From contig NZ_BMQA01000001.1 in assembly GCF_014647875.1 (NCBI RefSeq), positions 434,001 to 498,000 of the forward strand: 64,000 nt of DNA, written 5' to 3'. The notes beneath the pieces are model-generated. The model did no database searches, was not told the DNA's origin, and was given only the letters and a program-made list of their open reading frames with translations. The stretch is from Streptomyces brasiliensis (GTDB lineage: Bacteria; Actinomycetota; Actinomycetes; Streptomycetales; Streptomycetaceae). The position numbers and the translations under genes are program-made. Each line of letters starts with the position of its first letter. Position 1 is the stretch's first letter. Positions 31,867-40,640 of this stretch are shown one piece after another.

Positions 31867-32415
31867 TCAGGACGCGGAGAGCCAGGGTCGTACCTGCTTG
31901 CGGGCCTCGTGCAGGCGCGACTTGAGGGTGCCGAGGGGGATGCCGACGCGCTCGGCGACCTCGGCGTAGTCGAGCTGGCAGATGTCGCGGTAGACGAGCG
32001 GCGCGACGAGGTGCGGATGCTCGCGCTCGAGCCGGTCCAGCGCCTCCAGGAGGTCGACGCGGGAGCCCGCGATGACGCTGGTGGTGCGCGGGTCGACGTA
32101 CTGGGAGGGCTCGATCGAGCCGGGCTGTTCGGCGGCGCGGCGCTTGAGTTCGCGGTACTTCTGCCGGGAGCAGTTGGCGACGACGGTGTAGAGCCAGGTG
32201 CTGAAGCGGCTGCGGCCCTCGAAGGCAGTGATCTTCCGGGCGATCTGGAGCAGCACGTCCTGCGCCGCCTCCTCGGCGTCCTCCCGGCACGGCAGGAAGC
32301 GCCCGCAGCGGCGGACGACCTCGGGGCGGACCTCGGTGAGCAGCCGGTCCAGGGCCTGGGGGTCGCCCGCGGCGGCGCGCCGGGCGAGGTCTTCGGTCAG
32401 CGCCGCATCGTGCAC
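31867..32415 (-). CDS. ECF family RNA polymerase sigma factor
   Basis: The protein has 182 aa; GTG 32415 follows AGGGGG by seven bases. Region 2: CREDAEEAAQDVLLQIARKITAFEGRSRFSTWLYTVVANCSRQKYREL. Region 4: ALDRLEREHPHLVAPLVYRDICQLDYAEVAERVGIPLGTLKSRLHEARKQV. No extra C-terminal domain and no anti-sigma factor gene is beside it. It is divergent, with 46 bp between, from a Ser/Thr kinase gene; sigma/kinase neighbours recall ECF groups whose activity is switched by phosphorylation (ECF43-like), but the group assignment here is an inference. Targets unknown. Confidence 0.9.
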   Translation of the reverse strand: MHDAALTEDLARRAAAGDPQALDRLLTEVRPEVVRRCGRFLPCREDAEEAAQDVLLQIARKITAFEGRSRFSTWLYTVVANCSRQKYRELKRRAAEQPGSIEPSQYVDPRTTSVIAGSRVDLLEALDRLEREHPHLVAPLVYRDICQLDYAEVAERVGIPLGTLKSRLHEARKQVRPWLSAS

Positions 32416-32461
32416 GGGAGGTCCCCCTTTGAGTCGATCTCAGGGCAGGCATGATAGTCGC

Positions 32462-34273
32462 ATGCATTCCCTCGAGCGGATCGGCCGCTACCGACTCGAA
32501 CGACGCCTGGGCAGCGGCGCCTTCGGCACGGTGTGGCTCGCCCACGACGATCAGCTCGAGGCACCTGTGGCGGTGAAGGTCCTCGCGGAGAACTGGTCGC
32601 ACCGGCTCGACGTCCGGGACCGGTTCCTGTCCGAGGCGCGGCTGCTGCGCAGGGCCGACTCGAACCGTGTGGTGCAGGTCTACGACATCGGTGAACTGCC
32701 GGACGGCAGGCCGTACTTCGTGATGGAGTACGCCGACGCGGGCACCCTCGCCGACCTGCTCGCCGAAGGACCTCTCCCGGTGCCGGATGCGCTGCGGCTG
32801 ACGGCACTGGCCGCTCGGGGCACGGCGGCGCTGCACGACGCGGGGATCGTGCACCGCGACATCAAGCCGAGCAATGTGCTGCTGCGCACGGCGACGGACG
32901 GCAGCCGGCGCCTACTGCTCGGGGATCTGGGCCTGGCCAAGAGCCTGGCCCAGGCCTCCGGCCTCACGCTGGCGGCGGGCTCGGCGGGCTACCAGCCGCC
33001 CGAGCAGGCGGAGCCCGGCGCGGGCATCGACGCGCGGGCCGACGTGTACAGCCTGGGCGCGGTCGGCTACGAGCTGCTGACCGGGACGGTGCCGGGAGCA
33101 CCGGGCCGGATCGTACGGCCGGACCGGCTGCGCCCGGACCTGGACGAGGACGTCGTACGCACGCTGATGCGCGCCCTGGAACCGGACAGGGAACGGCGGT
33201 GGCCGGGCGCGCGCGAGTTCGCGGAGGAGTTGGAACGGCTCGCGGGACGGGGGGCGGCGGGACCGGCGGGGCGCGGGCCCACCATGCCAGGGCCGGGGAC
33301 GGCGCCCCCTGACGGCCGCGGGCTGTACGGCGCAGGACAGGAGGCGCCGCCCTGGCCCGGTCAAGGTCCCGACGCCGCCGGGCAAGCGCCCGCGGTTCCG
33401 GCCGACAGGATGCCGTACAGCGGCGGGCAGGCGTCGCCGAACCCGACGGGCAGCGGGCTCATCGGCAGCGGGCAGGGACCGCAGGGCTCGCCCGACCGGG
33501 GACTCGACCGCGCCGGGCAAACGCCCGCGGTCCCGGCCGACCGCAGCCTCGACGGTGACGGACCAGCCTCGTCGAGCCAGGCGGGCCACGAGGGACACAG
33601 CGCCCGGCAGGAGGCAGCGGCCCCGCCCGACCGAGGACCCCACCGCACCGGGCAAGCGTCGGGGGCCCCGGTCCCCCGCCGGCTGGACGGTATTCGCAAG
33701 CGGCTCGGTGTCGTCGCCCTCGCCGTTGCCGCGGTCCTCGCCGCCGGTGTCGCCGCCGTGCTGGTCACGCTCGTGAACCGGGGCTCCCCCGCCGACGAGG
33801 TCCGAGTCGCCGACGCCACCGGTCGCGTCACCGCCGAGGTGCCCGCGAGCTGGGGGCGGCAGTTGCGCGACTCCGGGTGGAATCCGAAGGCGCTCGGTCT
33901 GCGCGACGGGCAGGAGCCGGGGCTGGCCGTCGCCGACGACCTGGCCAAGTGGCCCGATCTCTCGACCCCGGTGAACGGGGTCTTCATCGGGCTGAGCGAG
34001 CACGGGGACGTGGCGGACAAGGTGAACGCCCTCGCGCACGCGGGCTGTCACTACGCCGGCAGCCACGCCTTCAGCGGCGCCGGCTGGAAGGGCCGTACCC
34101 GAACCTGGACCGACTGCTCCGGCGGCGGTTCCGTCAGCGAGACCGCGCTGGCCCGGACCGGCGGCGCGGCGCAGCCCCAGGTGTATGTGCAGGTCCGCGA
34201 ACACGCGGACCGCGCGAACGACGGCACGACCGCCGCCACGGACCGTGTGCTGCGCTCCCTGCGGATCGCCTGA
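32462..34273 (+). CDS. Membrane-anchored Ser/Thr protein kinase (Hanks type)
   Basis: The protein has 603 aa, start ATG 32462 (the ribosome site is weak; the short divergent gap leaves little leader). Kinase domain residues ~8-265: LGSGAFGTVWLAHD (G-loop), VAVKVL (Lys), IVHRDIKPSNVLL (catalytic loop), LGDLGLAKS (DLG instead of DFG) and an APE-like QPPEQAEPG. A Pro/Gly-rich linker of about 140 residues carries copies of GQxPAVPADR. One membrane helix follows near residues 415-435 (LGVVALAVAAVLAAGVAAVLVTL). The extracytoplasmic C-terminus (~165 aa) has two Cys and no recognised domain. Probably senses an outside cue and phosphorylates cytosolic targets, possibly the adjacent sigma factor. Confidence 0.92.
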   Translation: MHSLERIGRYRLERRLGSGAFGTVWLAHDDQLEAPVAVKVLAENWSHRLDVRDRFLSEARLLRRADSNRVVQVYDIGELPDGRPYFVMEYADAGTLADLLAEGPLPVPDALRLTALAARGTAALHDAGIVHRDIKPSNVLLRTATDGSRRLLLGDLGLAKSLAQASGLTLAAGSAGYQPPEQAEPGAGIDARADVYSLGAVGYELLTGTVPGAPGRIVRPDRLRPDLDEDVVRTLMRALEPDRERRWPGAREFAEELERLAGRGAAGPAGRGPTMPGPGTAPPDGRGLYGAGQEAPPWPGQGPDAAGQAPAVPADRMPYSGGQASPNPTGSGLIGSGQGPQGSPDRGLDRAGQTPAVPADRSLDGDGPASSSQAGHEGHSARQEAAAPPDRGPHRTGQASGAPVPRRLDGIRKRLGVVALAVAAVLAAGVAAVLVTLVNRGSPADEVRVADATGRVTAEVPASWGRQLRDSGWNPKALGLRDGQEPGLAVADDLAKWPDLSTPVNGVFIGLSEHGDVADKVNALAHAGCHYAGSHAFSGAGWKGRTRTWTDCSGGGSVSETALARTGGAAQPQVYVQVREHADRANDGTTAATDRVLRSLRIA

Positions 34274-34451
34274 CGGGACGGCGAGGGCATCGCTCCGCCG
34301 CGTAGCACGCGGTGAACGGGGAGAGCGGGGAGAATTTCATCAGAACCGCGAACTTTTCCGGCGGTCCGCGCATCGGAGTGTCATGACGGCGCACGAGGCG
34401 CCGCAGGCGCGCCGCCGCGTGCCGTGATCATCCAGGAGTGTTGAGAGACAT

Positions 34452-35156
34452 ATGGTGTACACGTCCCGGTCCCTGCGCAGGGCGTCCCTGCTCGTGAGCT
34501 CGGTCGCCGCACTGGGCCTCCTGAGCGCCTGCGGCAACGGAACCGGCGTCCAGGCCGGTCCCGAGAAGGTCACGGGGACGGCCGCACCCGCGACCGAGAA
34601 CGCCACGGGCGGCGACGAGTCCGCGTCCCCGAGTGCCGCCGCCCCGGACGATTCCTCGCCGTCGCCGTCGTCCGCGCCGACCGGCGGCACGGCCGGCGAA
34701 TCGAGCGGCGGTGGTACCAAGACGGCCACCAGCACCGGTACCCGCTGCCACACCTCCGAACTCGGCGCCTCCGTCGGTCGCAACAACCCGGGAGCCGGTC
34801 AGGAGAACTTCCCCATCGTGCTCACCAACAAGTCCGGCCGCACCTGCACCCTGCACGGCTATCCGGGCGCCGCCTTCGTGAACGCGTCCGGCGGTCAGCT
34901 CGGCCCTGACCCGAAGCGTTCCTCCGGCTCGCCCGCGACGGTCACGCTGAAGCCGGGCCAGAGCGCCTGGGCGGGACTGACCTTCTCCAACCCGGAGATC
35001 AGCGGCGCCAAGACGGCGACGCCCGCCGCTCTGCTCGTCACCCCGCCGGACGAGCGGGACTCCCTGAAGGTGACGTGGACGGCCGGCACGGTACCCGTGT
35101 CCGGCAACTCCTCCTCCGTCTTCCTCACGGTCTTCAGCCCCGGTACCGGAGCCTGA
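34452..35156 (+). CDS. DUF4232 domain lipoprotein
   Basis: The protein has 234 aa. The signal peptide ends in a lipobox LLSAC (Cys 27), so the mature protein is lipid-anchored outside the membrane. A Ser/Thr/Gly/Pro-rich spacer covers residues ~28-95. The DUF4232 domain (~97-230) begins TRCHTSELGASVG and has a conserved Cys pair (RCHTSEL; RTCTLHGYPG), with the NPEISGAKTATPAALLVTPPDE and VFLTVFSPG segments. This domain is widespread in actinobacteria and its function is not known. It is followed by a terminator at 35171, so it is probably monocistronic. Confidence 0.88.
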   Translation: MVYTSRSLRRASLLVSSVAALGLLSACGNGTGVQAGPEKVTGTAAPATENATGGDESASPSAAAPDDSSPSPSSAPTGGTAGESSGGGTKTATSTGTRCHTSELGASVGRNNPGAGQENFPIVLTNKSGRTCTLHGYPGAAFVNASGGQLGPDPKRSSGSPATVTLKPGQSAWAGLTFSNPEISGAKTATPAALLVTPPDERDSLKVTWTAGTVPVSGNSSSVFLTVFSPGTGA

Positions 35157-35170
35157 CCGCGCCCTCCCCG

Positions 35171-35200
35171 ACCCCGCTGTCCGCTCCCGGGCAGCGGGGT
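35171..35200 (+). terminator. Hairpin terminator after the DUF4232 gene
   Basis: ACCCCGCTG (35171-35179) and CAGCGGGGT (35192-35200) make a perfect 9-bp stem with a 12-base loop, followed by TTCGTC. It ends the DUF4232 transcript 15 bases after its stop. Confidence 0.78.
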
Positions 35201-35344
35201 TCGTCATGGAACCGCCCCGAGTGTCACAGCACGGCAACACGTCCCGACCGCCGCGATCTTTCCGCCCGAGCCTCCCATCGAACCCCTCGACCGCACAGCG
35301 AACTGGCTCCGCCCGGAGCCGTGACGAGGGAATCGGGGACACGC

Positions 35345-36583
35345 ATGAACGGCATCTCACGCAGGCGGCTGCTGACCGCGGGGGCGACGGCGGGTGCGCT
35401 GGGCGCCCTGTCGGCCTGCTCGGCCGGCGGCTGGTCCGTCGGCGGCGACAGCCCCGCCGGCGAGACGCCCACGCAGCAGGCCCGGCCCGCACGCCCGATC
35501 GGCGACGGTTCCACCGCCGACACCGGCGCGCAGCCGAAGCAGCCGACGGCGACGCGGCTGGCGGAGGGTGCCCGCCCGCCGCAGTTCGTGGTGTTCTCCT
35601 GGGACGGCGCGGGCGAGCTGAGCAACCAGCTGTTCTCGCGGTTCCGGAAGGTGGCCGCCGACCACGGCGCCGCGATGACCTTCTTCCTCAGCGGCATCTA
35701 CACCCTGCCCGAGTCCAAGAAGCACCTCTACCGTCCGCCGCGGCACGCGGTCGGCGCGTCCGCCATCGGCTACCTCGCCGACCGGCACATCCACGCCACG
35801 CTCCAGCAGGTGCGCTCCGCCTGGCTCGAGGGCCACGAGATCGGAACACACTTCAACGGGCACTTCTGCGGCGCGGACGGCGTACGCAACTGGGCGCCCG
35901 CCGAGTGGCGCAGCGAGATCGACCAGGCCGTCCGCTTCGTCACCGAGTGGCGCACGAACACCGGCTTCACCGACCTCGAACCCCTCCCCTTCGACTACCG
36001 CAAGGAGCTGATCGGCGGCCGCACCCCCTGCCTGGAAGGCCAGGCGGCGCTGCTGCCGACGGCCGCCGCGCTCGACTGGAAGTACGACGCCAGCTCGCCG
36101 GGCGGGCTGCAGATCTGGCCCGGGACGGTGCAGGGCGGCCGCATCTGGGACTTCCCGCTGCAGTCCATACCGTTCTCCGGCCACTCCTTCCAGGTGCTGT
36201 CGATGGACTACAACATGATGGCCAACCAGTCCGCCGGGAACCCACTCGGCGACCGCTCCCAGTACGACGTGTGGCGCGCGCAGGCCCGCGACACCTATCT
36301 CTCGGGCTTCCGGCGCGCGTACGAGAGCAACCGTGCGCCCTTCTTCATCGGCAACCACTTCGAGCGCTGGAACGGCGGCATCTACATGGACGCCGTGGAG
36401 GAGGCGATCGGCCGCATGGCCGAGTACGACGACGTGCGCTTCGTGTCGTGCAAGCAGCTCGTGGCGTGGCTGGAGGCGCAGGACCCGGCGGTGCTGCGCA
36501 GGCTGCGCACGCTCGTACCGGGACAGGCCCCGGCCGGCGGATGGGCGGAGTTCCTGGGCGCGGCGGGGGCCCGCTCCGCGTAG
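35345..36583 (+). CDS. Polysaccharide deacetylase-like exported lipoprotein
   Basis: The protein has 412 aa, start ATG 35345. The N-terminus MNGISRRRLLTAGATAGALGALSACSAGG carries both a twin-arginine motif (SRRRLL) and a lipobox (LSAC), so a Tat-exported lipoprotein is expected. After a ~50-residue spacer, residues ~75-390 resemble a NodB/polysaccharide deacetylase fold: FVVFSWDGAGE (in place of the usual TFDDG), FFLSGIYTL, EIGTHFNGHFCG (HxxxH-type His pair) and PFFIGNHFERWNGG. The catalytic Asp pair is altered (SWDG), so activity on polysaccharides is uncertain. Streptomyces homologues are annotated as lipoproteins of unknown substrate. Same direction as the next permease gene. Confidence 0.85.
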   Translation: MNGISRRRLLTAGATAGALGALSACSAGGWSVGGDSPAGETPTQQARPARPIGDGSTADTGAQPKQPTATRLAEGARPPQFVVFSWDGAGELSNQLFSRFRKVAADHGAAMTFFLSGIYTLPESKKHLYRPPRHAVGASAIGYLADRHIHATLQQVRSAWLEGHEIGTHFNGHFCGADGVRNWAPAEWRSEIDQAVRFVTEWRTNTGFTDLEPLPFDYRKELIGGRTPCLEGQAALLPTAAALDWKYDASSPGGLQIWPGTVQGGRIWDFPLQSIPFSGHSFQVLSMDYNMMANQSAGNPLGDRSQYDVWRAQARDTYLSGFRRAYESNRAPFFIGNHFERWNGGIYMDAVEEAIGRMAEYDDVRFVSCKQLVAWLEAQDPAVLRRLRTLVPGQAPAGGWAEFLGAAGARSA

Positions 36584-36677
36584 CCCTCATACCGAGGTCT
36601 GTTTTCATGGGCGGGCACGTCCTGATCACTTCACGGGCGGGCACAGACCGATCCGCTGCGTCCCGAAGGCAGGAGCC

Positions 36678-37937
36678 CTGAACACCCCGCTCGCCGAGGC
36701 CCTGTCCGTCGTCCTGCTCGTCGCCGTGCTCGCCTGGGCCGTCGCCCGGCCCCGTGGGCTGCCCGAGGCGGCGCTGGCCGTGCCGGCGGCGGGCCTCGCC
36801 ATCGGCACCGGCGCGATCACGCTCGACCACGCCCGCGCGGAGGCCGAACGGCTCGGTCCGGTCGTCGGGTTCCTCGCGGCCGTACTGGTGCTCGCCCACT
36901 TCTGCGACGTCGAGGGGCTCTTCCGGGCCTGCGGGGCGTGGATGGCGCGTTGGGCGGCGGGGCGTCCGGTGCCGCTGCTGACGGCGGTGTTCGCGCTCGC
37001 GTCGGTGATCACGGCCGTGCTCAGTCTGGACGCGACGGTCGTGCTGCTGACGCCGGTCGTGTTCGCCACGGCGGCCAGAACCGGCGTACGGCCCAAGCCG
37101 CACGTGTACGCCTGCACCCATCTGTCGAACACGGCGTCGCTGCTGCTGCCGGTGTCCAATCTGACGAACCTGCTGGCGTTCATGGCGAGCGGGCTGACCT
37201 TCAGCCGGTTCGCGGTGCTGATGGCGCTGCCGTGGCTGGCGGCGATCGGTGCCGAGTACGTGGTGTTCCGACGGTTCTTCGTGCGTGACCTGTCCGCCGC
37301 GGCGCCCGTGGTCCCGGACCCGGGTGAGGCTCCGGGCCTGCCGCTGTTCGCGCTGGTGACGGTGGGCTGCACGCTGGCCGGGTTCGTGGTGGCGTCGGCG
37401 GCGGGCATCGAGCCGGTGTGGGCGGCGCTGGCCGGAGCGCTGGTGCTGGCCGGGCGGGCGCTGCTGCGCGGGAAGGCCACGCCGCTGACGGTGGTACGGG
37501 CGGCGGCGCCGGCGTTCCTGGCGTTCGTGCTGGCGCTCGGCATCGTGGTCCGCGCGGTCGTCGACAACGGGCTCGAGGACGCACTCGGACACGTGCTGCC
37601 CGGGGGCTCGGGGCTGCCCGCGCTGCTCGGGATCGCCGCGCTGGCCGCCGTACTCGCCAATCTGATCAACAATCTGCCCGCGGTCCTGGTTCTGCTCCCG
37701 CTGACCGCCCCGGCCGGGCCCGGCGCGGTGCTGGCCGTGCTGCTCGGGGTGAACATCGGCCCGAACCTGACGTACGCCGGGTCGCTCGCGACGCTGCTGT
37801 GGCGGAGGATCGTGCATCAGCACGAACACGGGGTGGACCTCAAGGAGTTCACCCGACTGGGACTCGTCGCCGTGCCGTCCGCACTGGGCGTGGCGGTGGT
37901 GGCACTGTGGGGGGCGCTGCGGGTCGTCGGCGTCTGA
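36678..37937 (+). CDS. SLC13/ArsB-NhaD-type membrane permease
   Basis: The protein has 419 aa and about 11 hydrophobic helices: LSVVLLVAVLAWAVARP, VVGFLAAVLVLAHFCDVEGLF, TAVFALASVITAVLSLDATVVLLTPVVF and others. The LDATVVLLTPVVF and LNNLPAVLVLLPL-like (LINNLPAVLVLLPL) segments are the paired re-entrant motifs of the ArsB/SLC13 (ion transporter) superfamily. Start: no ATG, GTG or TTG in frame between 36584 and the first helix. CTG 36678, behind GCAGGAG, is the most likely start (MNTPLAEALS...); a GTG in the first helix region would shorten it. Substrate unknown: arsenite, Na+ or a dicarboxylate are family options. 65 bp before a universal stress gene. Confidence 0.85.
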   Translation: MNTPLAEALSVVLLVAVLAWAVARPRGLPEAALAVPAAGLAIGTGAITLDHARAEAERLGPVVGFLAAVLVLAHFCDVEGLFRACGAWMARWAAGRPVPLLTAVFALASVITAVLSLDATVVLLTPVVFATAARTGVRPKPHVYACTHLSNTASLLLPVSNLTNLLAFMASGLTFSRFAVLMALPWLAAIGAEYVVFRRFFVRDLSAAAPVVPDPGEAPGLPLFALVTVGCTLAGFVVASAAGIEPVWAALAGALVLAGRALLRGKATPLTVVRAAAPAFLAFVLALGIVVRAVVDNGLEDALGHVLPGGSGLPALLGIAALAAVLANLINNLPAVLVLLPLTAPAGPGAVLAVLLGVNIGPNLTYAGSLATLLWRRIVHQHEHGVDLKEFTRLGLVAVPSALGVAVVALWGALRVVGV

Positions 37938-38002
37938 CGAGGGACGCCCGGTCGTGCGCGGCGGTGCGTCCAGGAGATCCGAGAGGGCGGGAGGAAGTCG
38001 GG

Positions 38003-38494
38003 ATGCGGGTGGTGGTCTGGCTCACCGAGGGGACCTGGCCCGCCTGTGTGGACGCGGTGCGCACCCATGTCCCGGCGGCCGGCGATGTGGTGCTCCTCCA
38101 TGTGGCCGAGCCGGGCGTGCCGGGGCTGGCGCACGGCGCGTTCGCCGGGCTGCTCGGCCGGGGCGGCAGCGAGCACGATCCCGGTGACCGGATGGACGAG
38201 CTGGACGAGAGGTCGGCCGGCGCGCTCCTGGCTGCGGCGGCGGAGCGGCTGGGCCGGCCGTGCACCGAGGTGGAGCGGACCGGTCGGGTCGAGCGCGAGG
38301 TGGTGGCGGCCGCGGAGGGCGCCGATCTGCTCGTGCTGGCCCGCGACGGCGACCGCACCCGGCTCGGCCCGCGCAGCCTCGGCCCCGCCGTACGCTTCGC
38401 CGTCGACCATGCGCCCTGCCCGGTGCTGCTGGTCTGGCCGGAGGCGGCACCGGGCCTCACCACGATCCCGCCCCCGCCGGCACACCACCGCTGA
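38003..38494 (+). CDS. Universal stress protein (UspA) family
   Basis: The protein has 163 aa, start ATG 38003 with GAGGAAG upstream. One UspA-like alpha/beta domain: MRVVVWLTEGTWPACVDAV, VVLLHVAEPG, ADLLVLARDGDRTRLGPRSLGPAVRFAVDHAPCPVLLVWPE. The ATP-binding motif G-x2-G-x9-G(S/T) is partly conserved in the last segment (LGPRSLGPAVRF), lacking the terminal GS/GT, so nucleotide binding is uncertain. Cytosolic. It is probably co-transcribed with the preceding permease gene (65-bp gap), suggesting a regulatory role for that transporter, as seen for UspA domains linked to permeases. Convergent with the lectin-fusion gene. Confidence 0.88.
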   Translation: MRVVVWLTEGTWPACVDAVRTHVPAAGDVVLLHVAEPGVPGLAHGAFAGLLGRGGSEHDPGDRMDELDERSAGALLAAAAERLGRPCTEVERTGRVEREVVAAAEGADLLVLARDGDRTRLGPRSLGPAVRFAVDHAPCPVLLVWPEAAPGLTTIPPPPAHHR

Positions 38495-38554
38495 CACCGG
38501 CGCCGGACCACGATCCCGCCACGCCGCCGCAGCACCGCTCAACCGCGCCGTGCC

Positions 38555-40351
38555 TCAGCGCCCGCGTCGCCCGTCGCCACCGCCCCCGTCGCCCCAGCCG
38601 CCGCTGCGCCCGTCGCCGTGGCAGTAGTCGGGGTACTGATCGCAGAAGTCGGCCGGCCCGCTGCTCGACGGGCTCGGCGCCGGGGTCGACGCGGTCGCCG
38701 AGGGGGTCGGTGAGGGCGGGCGCGTCGCCATGGGGGTGGGCCGGGCCGGAACCGGGTGCTCGCTGCCCCAGTTGACGACCTCCATCTGGAGATCGGGCTT
38801 GGAGGTGTCGACGACCCAGCGCTGCACGGTGGTGCCGGTGCGGTTCTTGAGGACGAGGGCGCCCGCGCCGTCGGTGGCCGCCGGGGTGAGGGCCAGATCC
38901 TGGTCGGATCGGGGCACGAGAGCGCCCTGGAGCGTGAAGTCGTAGCGGACGTTCTTGCCGCTCTTCGCCGACGTGCGTGTGCACGGGGCCAGTCGGACCG
39001 AGTAGCCGAGGCGGGAGTCCAGGCACAGATCGGGGGCGGCGGTGCTGCGCAGGAGCCCGTCGGGTTCGTACGTCCACTGCTGGCTCGCGTGGGAGGAGCA
39101 CTTGGCGAGTTCGGTCTCCGCACCCTTGACCGCCTTGTCGCCGACCAGGTCGACACAGAGTCCGGCGGCGAGGTTGCGCAGCCGCCCGCGCAGAACGCCC
39201 TGGGCGGACGCGTCGGCACCGGCCCAGGAGGGACCAGACTTCGAGGGTCCGGAGCCGGGCGTGGCGGTGGCCTTTCCGTCGTGGGCGGGGGCGGCTCCGT
39301 CGCCGGAGGCGAACACGGCCCACAACACCAGGGGCAGCACGACCAGTCCGCTCACGGTCGCCACGGCCAGCGCGAGATTCCGCCGGCGGACGCGGCGGGC
39401 GGCCCGGTGTGCGGAGCGGCGCCCCCCGGCCGGGGGGCGGGGCACGGTCGGCGCCGCGAAGGCCTCCCCGCCGATCGGAGCCGGGAGTGCGGTCGCGGCG
39501 GGCTCGGGCTCGGGGCCGGCCGCGGCCAGCCCCGCCCGGGACTCCACGTAGGCCTGGGCACCCCAGCCCAATACCGCCTCGGCCAGGGCGAGTCCGAGGC
39601 CGGCGTTGAAGCGGTTCAGCTGGTCCGCGGTGTGGCGGCAGTGCCGGCAGCGGTTGAGATGCTGCCGAAGGTCCGGATCGACGTGGGCCCCGCCGCGCCG
39701 GAAGGTGACGTCGAGCATGCGGACGTAGCGCAGACACTCGTCCTCGGCCGCCAGTTCGCGATGGACCTGGAGGCACTCCTCGCGCAACCGAGCGCGGGCC
39801 CGGCGCAGTTCGATGCCGGCGCCCTCCGGGTCGAGGCCGAGGAGTGCGGCCGGTACGGAGGCGGGTTCGGCCTCGACCTCGGTGTGCCACAGCACGGCAC
39901 GGGAGGACTGGGGCAGCCGCTGGAACGCCCGGGACAGCAGGCGCCGGTCCGTGGGCGGCAGCAGCCGCGCCGCGGCCCGCTCACCGGTGCCGGAGCGGAG
40001 GGCCGGGTTGAGCAGTTCCTGGCGTCCGTCGTTGTCCCACTCCGCCGCGATGCGCCGGACGGTGACGAGCAGATGGGGCCGCCACGCGGAGGTCGGGCCC
40101 GTCTGTCGGAGCGATTCACCGAAGAGTCGCGTGAATGCGGCCGTGGTGAGCATTCCGGCGGCGCGCGTTCCGTCGGTGCACAGCCGGGCGTAGGCGAAGG
40201 CGGCTTCCCAGTGCCGGTCGAGGAGTTCACCGACGGGATGCAGCGCGGGCGTCGATCCTGTCCACTTCTTCAGTTCGGTGCTCAGTTGCTCGTCCGTGAT
40301 GCCGAACGGTGGAGCAGGACCCGGGGAATTCGACAGGCCAGCGTCATCCAC
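38555..40351 (-). CDS. Sigma-like / zinc-finger / transmembrane / ricin-type lectin fusion protein (paralogue)
   Basis: The protein has 598 aa from GTG 40351, which lies eight bases after GGGAGGA; an in-frame codon further upstream lacks a ribosome site. The architecture is the same as the gene at 18657. Sigma-like region (~25-205; RHWEAAFAYARLCTDG, FQRLPQSSRAVLWHTEVEAEPASVPAALLGLDPEGAGIELRRARARLREECLQVH). HxxxCxxC motif at HLNRCRHC. One membrane helix near residue 325 (LALAVATVSGLVVLPLVLWAVFA). Ricin-type trefoil (~375-510; LCVDLVG, QQWTYEPDGLLRS, LCLDSRLG). The extra C-terminal tail is Pro/Thr/Ser-rich and ends in FCDQYPDYC plus Gly-rich sequence. Function unknown; a membrane-tethered, sugar-sensing regulator is inferred. 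Confidence 0.8.
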   Translation of the reverse strand: MDDAGLSNSPGPAPPFGITDEQLSTELKKWTGSTPALHPVGELLDRHWEAAFAYARLCTDGTRAAGMLTTAAFTRLFGESLRQTGPTSAWRPHLLVTVRRIAAEWDNDGRQELLNPALRSGTGERAAARLLPPTDRRLLSRAFQRLPQSSRAVLWHTEVEAEPASVPAALLGLDPEGAGIELRRARARLREECLQVHRELAAEDECLRYVRMLDVTFRRGGAHVDPDLRQHLNRCRHCRHTADQLNRFNAGLGLALAEAVLGWGAQAYVESRAGLAAAGPEPEPAATALPAPIGGEAFAAPTVPRPPAGGRRSAHRAARRVRRRNLALAVATVSGLVVLPLVLWAVFASGDGAAPAHDGKATATPGSGPSKSGPSWAGADASAQGVLRGRLRNLAAGLCVDLVGDKAVKGAETELAKCSSHASQQWTYEPDGLLRSTAAPDLCLDSRLGYSVRLAPCTRTSAKSGKNVRYDFTLQGALVPRSDQDLALTPAATDGAGALVLKNRTGTTVQRWVVDTSKPDLQMEVVNWGSEHPVPARPTPMATRPPSPTPSATASTPAPSPSSSGPADFCDQYPDYCHGDGRSGGWGDGGGGDGRRGR

Positions 40352-40449
40352 GGCTGCATTCCTCCCTGACGCAACGCGGGAATTAGTCCGTACCAGGGGT
40401 ATGCGGCATCTCGAACGTCCGCCTACGGCAGCTCTTTTGAAGCGTGGGG

Positions 40450-40462
40450 GCGTACGGGGAGC
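40450..40462 (-). promoter_or_regulatory. 13-bp element shared with the paralogous lectin-fusion gene
   Basis: GCTCCCCGTACGC in minus-strand sense, 99 bp upstream of the GTG at 40351; identical to 20333-20345 upstream of the paralogue. It is followed in both by a CAAAAG/GAAAAG tract. No other copy was noticed in the window. Confidence 0.45.
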
Positions 40463-40640
40463 GGCCACGCGCCTGCAGAGAAGTGCTTAATTGTCTGCAC
40501 GCGAACAGTGCTCACCTTTGCACAGGCCAGCACGCCACAACAAGGGATCCCGAAACTTTTCGCAATGCCTCTCCGCCGCATCGAATTGACGAAACGTCAA
40601 GAGCGCGCATTTGCCGGTTGTCGCCGTATCGGCATCCCCA

